This document shows positions 27,493-35,683 of a stretch of DNA of 64,000 nucleotides, piece by piece. The DNA comes from Marivirga tractuosa DSM 4126. Its GTDB lineage: Bacteria > Bacteroidota > Bacteroidia > Cytophagales > Cyclobacteriaceae. Every line of letters begins with the position of its first letter. Position 1 is the stretch's first letter. A program made the position numbers and the translations under genes. The notes beneath the pieces are model-generated. The model was given only the letters and a program-made list of their open reading frames with translations. It made no database searches and was not told the origin of the DNA. The stretch is taken from positions 1,674,001-1,738,000 of the forward strand of contig NC_014759.1 in assembly GCF_000183425.1 (NCBI RefSeq). Direction: 5' to 3'.

Positions 27493-27972
27493 TTACAATT
27501 CAATATTTTCAACAACATTGATTTTATCTGCTAAAGATTTAGAGACGAAAGAGAATATTATTGGATATCGTTTTGAGAATGAGAGGCACTCATACTCTTG
27601 TGCGAAGTCATAAAAGGCAAGCCTATTATCAAAGGAATCATCCTTCAGAACTAGCGAAATTTTAAATGAAGTATCTTCAGGACTACTAATTACTGCCTTT
27701 TCAATTTTATCTTTTTCAGTCTGTAGAAAACTAATAACAAACCCTTTAACCATTTCTTTTACACTTGATTCAAGAGATTCCCATGTTTTTAACATAGCTT
27801 CAAGTGGGGCAGTTCTTATTTTTTCTATTTCTTGAGCGAAAGAATCAGTAACACCAAAACCTAGAAGCTCCTTGCTTGAGCCAGCTTTTTTAGTCAAATG
27901 CGATAAAAAATCATGTATTTTATCAACATCATTTTTTAGTGTAGTTTTTTTAACTTCAACTTCTTGTGTCAT
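27493..27972 (-). CDS. Hypothetical protein paired with HEPN-like protein
   Basis: A 159-aa protein that I do not recognise. The first 100 residues are helical and charged (KKTTLKNDVDKIHDFLSHL, then a long helix LEAMLKTWESLESSVKEMV). The C-terminal third is beta-rich (FKISLVLKDDSF, then YPIIFSFVSKSLADKI). There is no membrane segment. It shares an operon with zero intergenic bases with the HEPN-like gene, and the pair is convergent to hsdR. A toxin-antitoxin or defence pair is plausible from gene order only. Confidence 0.6.
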   Translation of the reverse strand: MTQEVEVKKTTLKNDVDKIHDFLSHLTKKAGSSKELLGFGVTDSFAQEIEKIRTAPLEAMLKTWESLESSVKEMVKGFVISFLQTEKDKIEKAVISSPEDTSFKISLVLKDDSFDNRLAFYDFAQEYECLSFSKRYPIIFSFVSKSLADKINVVENIEL

Positions 27973-28214
27973 GATTTGTAATTTATATATACTTATAAAT
28001 TAAAAGGTCTGCAAAGTTAAAGGAATTTGCAGGATCTACTAGTGATAATAACTTAAATATATAGTATTTAGTTTAGTAATAGCAAAATAATACTTAAAAA
28101 TAATAAGGATATAAGAAATAAGGTAGTTTCTAGTTCTTATGAAAGTTACTACATTAAAATTAATGATTATTAAATAATAATCGATCTATTCTGTTCTTCA
28201 TTACTCTAAGAAGA

Positions 28215-28415
28215 CTAGAGATCGCTATAGAACTCCCAATTCTCCAAAACATAATGAAGTGTATTTTCTCCTTTTAACATTTGATATTCCATCTCCAAAA
28301 TTTCATCAGTAATTTTCAAAGGTGCATTTTCCTGATACTGATATTGAATGTATGTTCTCATTAACTGTTTATAACTGGCATATTGTTTTGGGTCTGTGTA
28401 AATCGTATTTTCCAT
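28215..28415 (-). CDS. Small hypothetical protein
   Basis: A 66-aa frame from the ATG at 28415 (MENTIYTDPKQYASYKQLM); an ATG at 28490 would add 25 residues of poor appearance. It is acidic and Tyr-rich (TYIQYQYQEN, ending LENWEFYSDL) with no known domain. It could be a small phage-type or anti-defence protein, but nothing proves it is expressed. Confidence 0.45.
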   Translation of the reverse strand: MENTIYTDPKQYASYKQLMRTYIQYQYQENAPLKITDEILEMEYQMLKGENTLHYVLENWEFYSDL

Positions 28416-28800
28416 AACCATAAATACGTAGTAGTATGAAATATTCTTAGACACAGACCAAATTGATGAAAAATACTTTTTTTGATGCAACGACTGGGTG
28501 ACTCATTTGGATTGACATTTATTGTATTTTGAGATAGTAGTTCTGCCACTAAGTTAAGTTTAAAAAGTGAACCAAAAGGTTCGAGAAATGCAATTTTTCA
28601 TGAATTATTGTAACAATTTATTGATAGTGCCGTATAAGACAAAGTATCTCGGAATTTGGAATGTATTAACAAAGCAGACCTAATTTAATTTAAGACCCAG
28701 ATTTAAATCTGGAAAAATAACAGAAATAACAAAAAGTATAATAAGGTTGATTGTAATAGTCAATCACAAGTAGTTGTAATTACGGGCTTATTTTAATCGT

Positions 28801-28915
28801 AGCCAGATTATGACAACATACTCGGATGGAAAACAAATGACGCCTATTTGGATAAGTGTCTTTGGGGAGTAATTACTTAGAATCTATCAGAGAGTTGTTA
28901 TAATCTGGCTTTTTT
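28801..28915 (+). promoter_or_regulatory. Candidate attenuator: long-stem hairpin with T-tract enclosing a short ORF
   Basis: Bases 28801-28817 pair with 28894-28910 in a 17-bp stem (one G-U), followed by six T. The 76-nt loop is too long for an ordinary terminator. An ORF of 20 codons starts at 28810, inside the left arm of the stem, and stops at 28870-28872 in the loop. Ribosomes starting on this ORF would open the stem, and a folded stem would hide the start codon and end transcription. Alternatively it is a small stable RNA of about 115 nt. Confidence 0.5.
28810..28872 (+). CDS. Putative 20-aa leader peptide
   Basis: It reads MTTYSDGKQM and then TPIWISVFGE before TAA. Its first codons form the left arm of the terminator-like stem. 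It has no run of a single amino acid, so it does not look like a classical amino-acid attenuator; a coupling or stalling peptide is possible. It could equally be a chance ORF. Confidence 0.3.
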   Translation: MTTYSDGKQMTPIWISVFGE

Positions 28916-28951
28916 ATGCCAAAATAATAACTGTTAGAATATATAAATAAT

Positions 28952-29071
28952 ATGATTAGAATGAGAAATCAGAATTTGAAAAGTCAAGGACTTTTTAAAT
29001 CTGGGCACGCATTGCCAAAGTATGCACAAGTTAAAGAAGTATTAAAATTTAAGACTAAAAGTAATGTATAA
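28952..29071 (+). CDS. Small basic protein translationally coupled to the 462-aa gene
   Basis: A 39-codon ORF starting MIRMRNQNLK and ending KFKTKSNV, strongly basic (many Lys/Arg). Its stop overlaps the next start by 8 bp (ATGTATAA), a layout that favours translational coupling. It lies directly after the hairpin at 28801-28915. It could be an antitoxin-like or regulatory small protein, or merely a coupling ORF. I know of no homologue. Confidence 0.4.
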   Translation: MIRMRNQNLKSQGLFKSGHALPKYAQVKEVLKFKTKSNV

Positions 29072-30452
29072 AATAGAGAATGGAGATTTTGGCAACCTGA
29101 TACCAGTGACCTCCGAAGAGCACCGAATAATAGTTATGGTCAGAGAAAAACTAATTGAACATGGTATTCCAGTTCATGAATTGTATCAATATGCATTTGA
29201 TCACAAGAAACAGAAACAATTAAAACGACTTGGATATAAAAAGGATAAAGTCAAAGAAATAAGGCAAGCAGCACTCAATACATTCCTAATTGAGCAAACA
29301 GAGAAAGTCCATCTGTATATAATTAAAAGTAATGTAGTCACTCAATTGAGTACTGAAGAATTTATAACTGGCATAATTAAGAGTGAGGCTGATACTGTCT
29401 TTTTCGAGATAGTAAATGGTCAAATAGAACTGGCAAAATCAAATAATTTTAATTTGATTAATATCGATCTTCAAGTTCCACCATCTTTCCAGAATATATA
29501 TGATTTAATAGAATCAGGTGTGAATGTTTCATTGGTAACCACAGAATCTGAAACATTTCGTCCATTGATAACTGAATTTAGGGACTCATCAGAGGGTAAG
29601 TTAACTAGGAAAATGTTTACTGACTTTAGTGAAATTGAAGTTGAAATGAACCCTGTTAGAAAGGAAGGAACAGTGTACAGCAGGGATGATTTTGATAGTG
29701 ATGGTGAAATGTTGATGAATGTGATTGCATCTCAATATGATTTAAAAACGAATCAGGAATCAATTAGAAAGGAAGTTGAGAAGCTGGATCGAAGTGAAGG
29801 ATACCTCACTAGATTCATTGGAATATCATTCCTACTTCATAATCTAGATGAGGTGAATGACTTATCAAATATGTTAGTTCATCATCTTTATATTTATCAT
29901 TTAGCAGTTTATGAAGTGCTGAATCCGAAAAATGACATTCCTGATGAAGTAATTGTTGAAATTGAAAAATTGAAACAAGGAATTAATTTCACAAATAATG
30001 AGATGATTGAAGCTTTGAGAGATATTTTAGCATATTCAGTCAGTGATAAAATTGGTGATACTTATAATAAAATGAATTTTTTTATGCTATTACAAACTGA
30101 AATAAGCATATCAGAAAAATCTGAAGAAGAACTACAAAGCAATATCTTATTGTTGGATAAATTAGAGACTGATATTGAAAAATTAGTAGGAACAATTGTA
30201 TTGTTTAACTACTATGATATGTACAATCCTGAAGGTTATGATTACATTGAGGGCTTATATTATGCTGCACTTGATGAGATAGGTGATTATATCCATGGTG
30301 AATTAGATCTTGATAAAATTGGGCATTTAATGCAATATGTTGATGATGAGAATGGTGAGGATTTAGGTGATGTATTAATGGAGCTGCAGGACGATTTAAT
30401 TGAAAAACTCATGTACTTCAAGCACAGGCAATTATTTGAAGTACGCATATAA
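29064..30452 (+). CDS. Large acidic protein of unknown function
   Basis: A 462-aa soluble protein with no domain I can name. The N-terminal 75 residues are basic and helical (KKQKQLKRLGYKKDKVKEIRQ). A central segment includes NLINIDLQVPPSFQNIYDLI. The last 250 residues are very acidic and helical, with a GEDLGDVLMELQDDLIEKL tail. There is no signal peptide or membrane segment. It sits between the defence cargo and the primase-like gene, is preceded by an attenuator-like hairpin, and ends in a terminator. It may be a novel island protein. Confidence 0.7.
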   Translation: MYKIENGDFGNLIPVTSEEHRIIVMVREKLIEHGIPVHELYQYAFDHKKQKQLKRLGYKKDKVKEIRQAALNTFLIEQTEKVHLYIIKSNVVTQLSTEEFITGIIKSEADTVFFEIVNGQIELAKSNNFNLINIDLQVPPSFQNIYDLIESGVNVSLVTTESETFRPLITEFRDSSEGKLTRKMFTDFSEIEVEMNPVRKEGTVYSRDDFDSDGEMLMNVIASQYDLKTNQESIRKEVEKLDRSEGYLTRFIGISFLLHNLDEVNDLSNMLVHHLYIYHLAVYEVLNPKNDIPDEVIVEIEKLKQGINFTNNEMIEALRDILAYSVSDKIGDTYNKMNFFMLLQTEISISEKSEEELQSNILLLDKLETDIEKLVGTIVLFNYYDMYNPEGYDYIEGLYYAALDEIGDYIHGELDLDKIGHLMQYVDDENGEDLGDVLMELQDDLIEKLMYFKHRQLFEVRI

Positions 30453-30484
30453 TAGATTACTATTAAAAATAGTAAAAGTGGAAC

Positions 30485-30517
30485 AAAACCACTGATTTAA
30501 GTTGGTGGTTTTTTTTA
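30485..30517 (+). terminator. Intrinsic terminator
   Basis: AAAACCAC pairs with GTGGTTTT around a 12-nt loop and is followed by T residues, about 35 bp after the stop of the 462-aa gene. Confidence 0.7.
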
Positions 30518-30679
30518 ATTCTCTACAATATTTAGAAGCTGCAATTTTAATCTTTCAAAGCATGGTATTACTGCCAAGTATACCCATTCAAGAGTATGCA
30601 GTCCTTCATGAGAAGTTAATTGTTAAAATACAGCAGGACTTAATTTAAATCTTAAGATGTTGTAGCAACTTATTAAAAT

Positions 30680-32188
30680 ATGAAAACTAGACATATATTT
30701 CTTAACTATTACCGCAAATTAAGTCAATCACGAGATGGTGATTTGGTTACGTTAGATGATGTATTGGATTTTATAAAGCAACCTACAGGCAGACTAGCAG
30801 TCCAGATGCTGAATAAGTATGAAAAGGTGAGCAATATTCCAGAATATTCAGTAGAAGGAAATGAGTTAATTATTATCAATGAAAATAATGAAGTAGAGCA
30901 AGTTGATACTTCAGTTGAGAAATATGAACTGCAGGGTGATGAATACTCTAGGAGAAAAGAAAGCGAAGTCGGCTACACCTGCTTCAACTCTTTTTCTAGA
31001 ATAGGTCGCAGAAAAGGAGACATGTCTTCTCCTACCAATTTTGTTTTTTTAGATATTGACGGCATTGGTAATCCACATAAAGCATCTGATTTAGCTCGCA
31101 CAACAAGAGAAGTCGTAAAAAAGGCTCTATTGCAGAAATTTGACTTTATCTATTCCATATGGATTTCACTTTCAGGCTTTGGTTTAGGGTTCATCGTTAA
31201 ATGTGATGCGATACAGAGCAAGAGGCATTATGAAGTAGTGTATGATGAATTAGCCAGTCAATTCGATGATTTTCTTATGAGCTACGGGCTGAATACTGAC
31301 CCTAATGCAAAAGGATTTACGCAACCAACACTTCTGCCGTATGATCCATCAATAATTGTGAGAGCAGATGCTTCATTATATCCAGCCAAAGATGTTTTGG
31401 TGAATGTTAATGAACAGAAAGGTAAAGAAGGAAGCATAGATGCTGGAGAGGACTTAGATTATAGCATGCCGCTAAAAGAACAAGTTTCCAAGGCTATTAT
31501 ATCACAAAAAGTAACTTACTACAGCATATTCCGAAGATATACCGAGTATCCAAATGATAGTATCATCTTGGCAAGGTTAATCGAGGAAAGATATGACATA
31601 AATGAAATTGATTATAACTCCTACACGATCTTGAATGATCAAAAATCTGATGTCTATGATGCCAAAGAACCTCTACCTGTGACCAAGAGAATGTATTTTG
31701 AAGGTGAGGTAAAAGAAGGGCTACGTAATAACATGATCGGGCTATATGGAATGAAGCTAATATTCAATAACCCGTTCAGATCACCACAAAGATTATTAGA
31801 TCACCTACAATACGTAAATGCTAATCATTTTCAACCACCATTATCAAAAAAGGAGGTATATAATTCTTTCATTTATAATTACAGGAATTATATGAGTGGA
31901 GACCTAGACTTCTCTGGGATAATAGATAAACATGTATATCATCTTTTTCCAAGAAGAGTTGAAGATTACGGAAATGATATTGATGCACGGAAAGCAAAGC
32001 AGAAGTTAGCTTCACAGGTACACCATAATAATAAAAAGAGAGAGAAAATTGAATCTATTAAGAATGCAATAATTCTATTAGAAGACACAGGGGGAAAAGT
32101 AAACCAAATTAATCTTTCAGAAATAACTGGTATTACCAGAAAGACTGTTTCTAAGTACTTGAAGTTAATCAAAGAGGAAAAGGAGTAA
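30680..32188 (+). CDS. VirE N-terminal/BT4734-type primase-like replication protein
   Basis: A 502-aa protein. Residues about 85-240 match the BT4734/VirE_N domain found in Bacteroidota mobile elements: a Cys/Phe-rich entry (GYTCFNSFSRIGRRKGD), the acidic strand FVFLDIDGIGN, then SIWISLSGFGLGFIVKCD. The domain is related to archaeo-eukaryotic primase folds. The last 30 residues form an HTH (NLSEITGITRKTVSKYLKLI). I infer a role in element replication after excision. The gene has its own upstream leader of about 225 bp and is followed by a diverged copy of an IR-A segment. Confidence 0.78.
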   Translation: MKTRHIFLNYYRKLSQSRDGDLVTLDDVLDFIKQPTGRLAVQMLNKYEKVSNIPEYSVEGNELIIINENNEVEQVDTSVEKYELQGDEYSRRKESEVGYTCFNSFSRIGRRKGDMSSPTNFVFLDIDGIGNPHKASDLARTTREVVKKALLQKFDFIYSIWISLSGFGLGFIVKCDAIQSKRHYEVVYDELASQFDDFLMSYGLNTDPNAKGFTQPTLLPYDPSIIVRADASLYPAKDVLVNVNEQKGKEGSIDAGEDLDYSMPLKEQVSKAIISQKVTYYSIFRRYTEYPNDSIILARLIEERYDINEIDYNSYTILNDQKSDVYDAKEPLPVTKRMYFEGEVKEGLRNNMIGLYGMKLIFNNPFRSPQRLLDHLQYVNANHFQPPLSKKEVYNSFIYNYRNYMSGDLDFSGIIDKHVYHLFPRRVEDYGNDIDARKAKQKLASQVHHNNKKREKIESIKNAIILLEDTGGKVNQINLSEITGITRKTVSKYLKLIKEEKE

Positions 32189-32290
32189 TTAGGGTGCATT
32201 TTTCTTTTTCTTCTTTCAATGCATAAGTGTTTACCCATTTTATGGATCAGAGAATAAAATGCCTCGCTAGAGATATTTCATTTAATGGGA
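32184..32290 (+). repeat. Diverged third copy of a ~105-bp IR-A segment
   Basis: From GTAATTAGGG onward this aligns at roughly three-quarters identity with 14649-14752 and, in reverse, with 33832-33935. GTGTTTACCCATTTTAT is exactly shared. It begins at the very end of the primase-like gene. It suggests that IR-A arose from the region downstream of such a gene, or that this is a functional replication or transfer site. Confidence 0.65.
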
Positions 32291-32445
32291 CAGCCATAAT
32301 GTTTCTACTAACAGAGATACAACAGGTAATTTAGTGCTCAAGGTTATAAAGGTTATATTAGAAGAGACCAAGACTAAATTGCTTACTACCATAAAGATGG
32401 ATGAGATGGCATCTTAGTGGTATTACTTCAATAGACTTTCAGATA

Positions 32446-32664
32446 TTATAATTCTAGAAAGAAATTCTTCATATCAATATCTAAAGCATCCAACAGCTTG
32501 AGAAAGGTAGACATTTGAAAGTTACTTCCGTTTAACACCTTGTACAAAGTAACACGATTGATTTGGTGATCATGGGCGAAATGTTCCATATTAACATAAC
32601 CCTTCGCTTTAATCAATTCTTTTAGTTTAGCCCCAATGCTTACCAGCCGATTATCCTGTTCCAT
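32446..32664 (-). CDS. XRE-type helix-turn-helix regulator
   Basis: A small one-domain regulator, about 72 aa from the ATG at 32664 (MEQDNRL); 32682 is an alternative start. The HTH runs over AHDHQINRVTLYKVLNGSNF, and the C-terminal helix DALDIDMKNFFLEL is typical of XRE/Cro folds. It is divergent from the serine recombinase, with about 235 bp between the starts, so it probably controls the recombinase or its own expression. Confidence 0.8.
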   Translation of the reverse strand: MEQDNRLVSIGAKLKELIKAKGYVNMEHFAHDHQINRVTLYKVLNGSNFQMSTFLKLLDALDIDMKNFFLEL

Positions 32665-32898
32665 ATACAAATATATGAACAATAAAATATAAGTATGTAT
32701 ACTATTATATGTATATTATAATATGTATATTTACATGTTCTTTAATATGGGTTTAAGTGTTCCATAATTGTAAATACTAGACGCAAAACTATTGAAAATA
32801 AAGGTTCAATATTTCTAGAAAGTTACCCTAACATGTTTTTAACCCAATAATGAAGCTGGTACATTCAATAAGTTTTCACTTTTTAAAATATAAAAGAA

Positions 32899-33453
32899 AT
32901 GAAAAATCAAAAATATGCTCTCTATGCCCGTGTCTCAACTAGTGATGGAAGACAATCAAACGATAATCAAAAAATTCGCTTGAAAGAGTTCGCTGAGTCC
33001 AAAGGTTGGGATTATGAGTTATTTGAGGAACAAGAATCCACAAGAAAAACAAGACCTGTTAAAGCTAGACTACTCCAACGCTTAAGAAATGAAAAGTTTG
33101 CGGGTATTGCCGTAGTAAAGCTTGACAGATATGCCAGATCATCAACCGAGTTACTTCTAGAGGTACAAGAGTTATTGGATAGAGGAATAGAATTCCATTC
33201 TATCACAGAGAATCTAGACTTTTCTACTGCAACAGGTAAATTACACTTTACAATTTTATCAGCCTTTGCCGAATTTGAAAGAGACCTCATTAGACAAAGA
33301 ACCATCGAGGGTTTAAACAGAGTAAAAAGTCAAGGCAAGAGTTTAGGAAGACCAATAGGCTCAAAAGATACTAAGAAGCGTAAGACCGATGGTTATAAAT
33401 TGAGAGAGGCTAAGAAACTGCTGTCGAAAGCAAATAATACTCCTCCTAAATAA
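32899..33453 (+). CDS. Serine recombinase (resolvase/invertase family)
   Basis: A 184-aa small serine recombinase. The nucleophile is S13 in YARVSTSDGRQS. KLDRYARSSTEL lies near 74-85, FSTATGKLHFTILSAFAEFERDLIRQRT is the E-helix region, and a short basic C-terminal tail replaces a full HTH. Its last 37 codons lie in IR-A, so the C-terminus is duplicated at 15131-15241. It could catalyse DNA inversion or resolution within the island. Confidence 0.92.
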   Translation: MKNQKYALYARVSTSDGRQSNDNQKIRLKEFAESKGWDYELFEEQESTRKTRPVKARLLQRLRNEKFAGIAVVKLDRYARSSTELLLEVQELLDRGIEFHSITENLDFSTATGKLHFTILSAFAEFERDLIRQRTIEGLNRVKSQGKSLGRPIGSKDTKKRKTDGYKLREAKKLLSKANNTPPK

Positions 33454-33553
33454 TTCATTATTAGACTTGACACTTAAATTAGTATTTCAACTCATATATC
33501 CTCCCCTGTTAATCAGTTACCAAAAAACCGAACGTTTATTTACCCACACTATC

Positions 33554-33799
33554 ATGAGAATCCGAGAGATGCACCTACTACCAGATGAAAGATTAGCATA
33601 CACTTCACTGGCTACATTCCGAAGAGCTTACATGATATTAGAATGTGAGCATAAGCAATCATTTGTCAGGTATCGTAATTTGATGAAGAATGTAAAGAAA
33701 GTAGATGAGTTTACTCCAGAAGAGATTAAATATTATGTTGATCAATTTGAATACTGTATCACTAATGATCTAATGGTAATATCTCTAAATCTAAATTGA
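33554..33799 (+). CDS. Small protein of unknown function downstream of serine recombinase (right IR-A copy)
   Basis: Identical to the frame at 14785-15030 (81 aa, MRIREMHLLPDERL..). It follows the intact recombinase by 100 bp; a TTG at 33467 would bring it to 13 bp. Here it has a live promoter context, so if either copy is expressed it is this one. The function is unknown. Confidence 0.55.
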   Translation: MRIREMHLLPDERLAYTSLATFRRAYMILECEHKQSFVRYRNLMKNVKKVDEFTPEEIKYYVDQFEYCITNDLMVISLNLN

Positions 33800-34277
33800 T
33801 ATACTTTATTCAATTAAAGATAAGCTATACACTATCAAATAAAACACCTCTAATGAGGTATTTCATTTTCATAACTATAAAATGGGTAAACACTGGTGCA
33901 TGGGTAAAAGGAAAAGAATAATGTACCCCTAATTACCCATTTTCAATATTTGAAGATGGTCTATCTAATAGAATCAATCTATACATCATATGTTAAAAAC
34001 TGGGTTTAAAGTAAGTGAGAGTGATATGTAAATATGCATAACAGTGTTAAGTCATTTAAAGCAAGATTTAATATTCTAGAACATCACACTTACAATCATC
34101 AGCATCTCACATCCATCTATTACTAGTAAATCCTAATTGATATCTTGTACATTGTAATGGTGGGGGGAGTATCCCCTCATCATTACTAGAGGGGGTATGC
34201 AGGGGGTAGTACCCCGTGCCCGCCTACAGGCGGAACTTCTAAGTAGAAGTTTAGCTAAAAGTAGATTTTATAAAATA

Positions 34278-34463
34278 TTATAATTTTTTATTATTGGTAT
34301 CTAAGCCGTTACCACTATTAAGGTTACCATTTTTGATGATACCAGAAAGTAGCTTACCTGCACCATCATAATATCGTTGATGATCAGGAGATAAACTCTC
34401 ACCACGTGCTATCCGATGTTGCAGTCTTCGGTAGTTGATTAAAACTTTGTCATATCTTTGCAT
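34278..34463 (-). CDS. Small basic protein of unknown function (right IR-A copy)
   Basis: Identical to 14121-14306 but on the opposite strand, 200 bp from the internal att core. A basic N-terminal half (KVLINYRRLQHRIARGE) would fit nucleic-acid binding. The gene status is uncertain. Confidence 0.45.
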   Translation of the reverse strand: MQRYDKVLINYRRLQHRIARGESLSPDHQRYYDGAGKLLSGIIKNGNLNSGNGLDTNNKKL

Positions 34464-34662
34464 ATCCAATTTAACGCAGTGAAGAATTTGATAGTTCTCA
34501 TTATTTTATCATACAATTTCAATGTGTTATCTTAGAGAAAGTAAATCACTGAGAAAGTTGGTGAAAGAGGCAAAAAACTAACTAAAAGTTGTACCAAAAA
34601 TTTTAAGGTAAGTGGTAATTGATTAAAATACAGTAAGGTAGATAGAAGAGTTTATGGTCTAG

Positions 34663-34672
34663 CCAACTCCAC
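34663..34672 (-). other. Internal inverted att core with complete attP flanks
   Basis: This is the minus-strand copy of GTGGAGTTGG. Read on the minus strand, its left flank GGTTACTTTA equals the island sequence before the right core (37205-37214), and its right flank CTAGACCATAAA equals the sequence after the left core (13922-13933). This is exactly the junction that circularisation of the island would make. Confidence 0.9.
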
Positions 34673-34865
34673 TAAAGTAACCAACCTGACTGAAAAATGG
34701 CGTCTCGGACACCATTCTTCAGGGGTTGATTCCTTTCCTGTTTTTGCAGGAATTCCTCCTTCATTTCATTATAACCACGATTATTGCTTTTAATCCTATG
34801 AAATCCATGTCCATACTATTTCTGTTGCGGGCGATGGATTACAGTAATTATAAGGCTAAAAAAAG
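34663..34865. repeat. Left copy of 203-bp inverted repeat IR-B
   Basis: Every position x pairs with position 71887-x in 37022-37224. It contains an AATGGcGTC/GACaCCATT hairpin and CCTG-TTTTTG-CAGG. It shares its first 10 bp with the end of IR-A. Confidence 0.95.
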
Positions 34866-34911
34866 GTGAACTACAAAGCACACACTTAATTTTCATCTAT
34901 AATAATTTTTT

Positions 34912-35412
34912 CTAATCGATAGTCTTATTGTTTAACTCTTGTAAAGTACCTTCGCTAAATTTAAATTTACTGTAAGAATTTTCTACATTAGGTTCTTCTA
35001 TATTCATCTGCATCTCAACTGTACTCACTTTTCCTTCAGCCACCTCACTTAGTTTTTTTGTTGACTCTACAGTAGAATACCTTGTTTCGTTATTACCTAG
35101 ATAAATAAGATCATAGACGTATTTAGAATTTTTATATTCACGATATTGTACCGTAAAACTTATTACGAATCTGCCCTGTTTATCATAGAGTCCAATTTGA
35201 TACATATTATCGTACTTTCCTTGCAATGTAAATACTTTTGCAGTATTACCATTATTCTCAAAACGACTCCAATTTCCATACTCTCTTGTTGCAGATTCTA
35301 TTTTCATATATTCTGTTTGATCCTCAATAAGATCTTCTGAATTTTGCAGTGAGTAGCCGTCCCAAACAGTAAATATTAATAAGCAAACTAATAAGTAAAT
35401 AAATTTTTTCAT
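34912..35412 (-). CDS. Secreted protein of unknown function
   Basis: A 166-aa protein with a signal peptide (MKKFIYLLVCLLIFTVWDGYS). The mature part is Glu/Tyr/Asn-rich and beta-like: WSRFENNGNTAKVFTLQGKYDNMYQIGLYDKQGR, with charged SEVAEGKVSTVEMQM later. No known domain is seen. It is the only cargo besides the integrase in the IR-B block. A surface or periplasmic modifier role cannot be told from sequence. Confidence 0.65.
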   Translation of the reverse strand: MKKFIYLLVCLLIFTVWDGYSLQNSEDLIEDQTEYMKIESATREYGNWSRFENNGNTAKVFTLQGKYDNMYQIGLYDKQGRFVISFTVQYREYKNSKYVYDLIYLGNNETRYSTVESTKKLSEVAEGKVSTVEMQMNIEEPNVENSYSKFKFSEGTLQELNNKTID

Positions 35413-35683
35413 TTTCCTTTTTTTAAATTTTTATTTGTCTAACATCATTATATAAAGCTTCCCAACTCTTTCTCACATATTATTTTACAATGTATCTTTG
35501 TCAAGATCCAAATGAACTACAGTCTAATAGACTATTTTTTTAGTAGTCACATGAAATCTTTCATAGAGAAACTGGAACACAATAGTGGAGAAGTTTTCAT
35601 GAAAAACTTAACTCCTCTCACATAGGTACTAAATAAAACTTATTATGAAACTTGTCAAACCTGTCAATTCTAAAATGAACGGC

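Larger units (their letters stand above)
33343..34672. repeat. Right copy of 1330-bp inverted repeat IR-A
   Basis: Exact reverse complement of 13912-15241. It begins inside the serine recombinase gene and ends at the internal att core. The spacer between the two copies is 18.1 kb (15242-33342). The two copies appear identical, which implies recent duplication or ongoing gene conversion. Confidence 0.95.
34470..34911. other. Arm region around the internal att site
   Basis: There is no gene in about 440 bp. It holds GTAAATCACTGA (34541-34552), AACTAACT (34576-34583), the inverted att core (34663-34672) and the whole left IR-B copy. The first two motifs recur upstream of the integrase gene. Confidence 0.6.

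Noticed and set aside
28361..28549. 62-codon minus-strand ORF
   Set aside because: It overlaps the better 28215-28415 frame in another phase and has no protein-like pattern.
30562..30648. 28-codon ORF before the primase-like gene
   Set aside because: No coupling, no structure around it and no basis to prefer it over chance.
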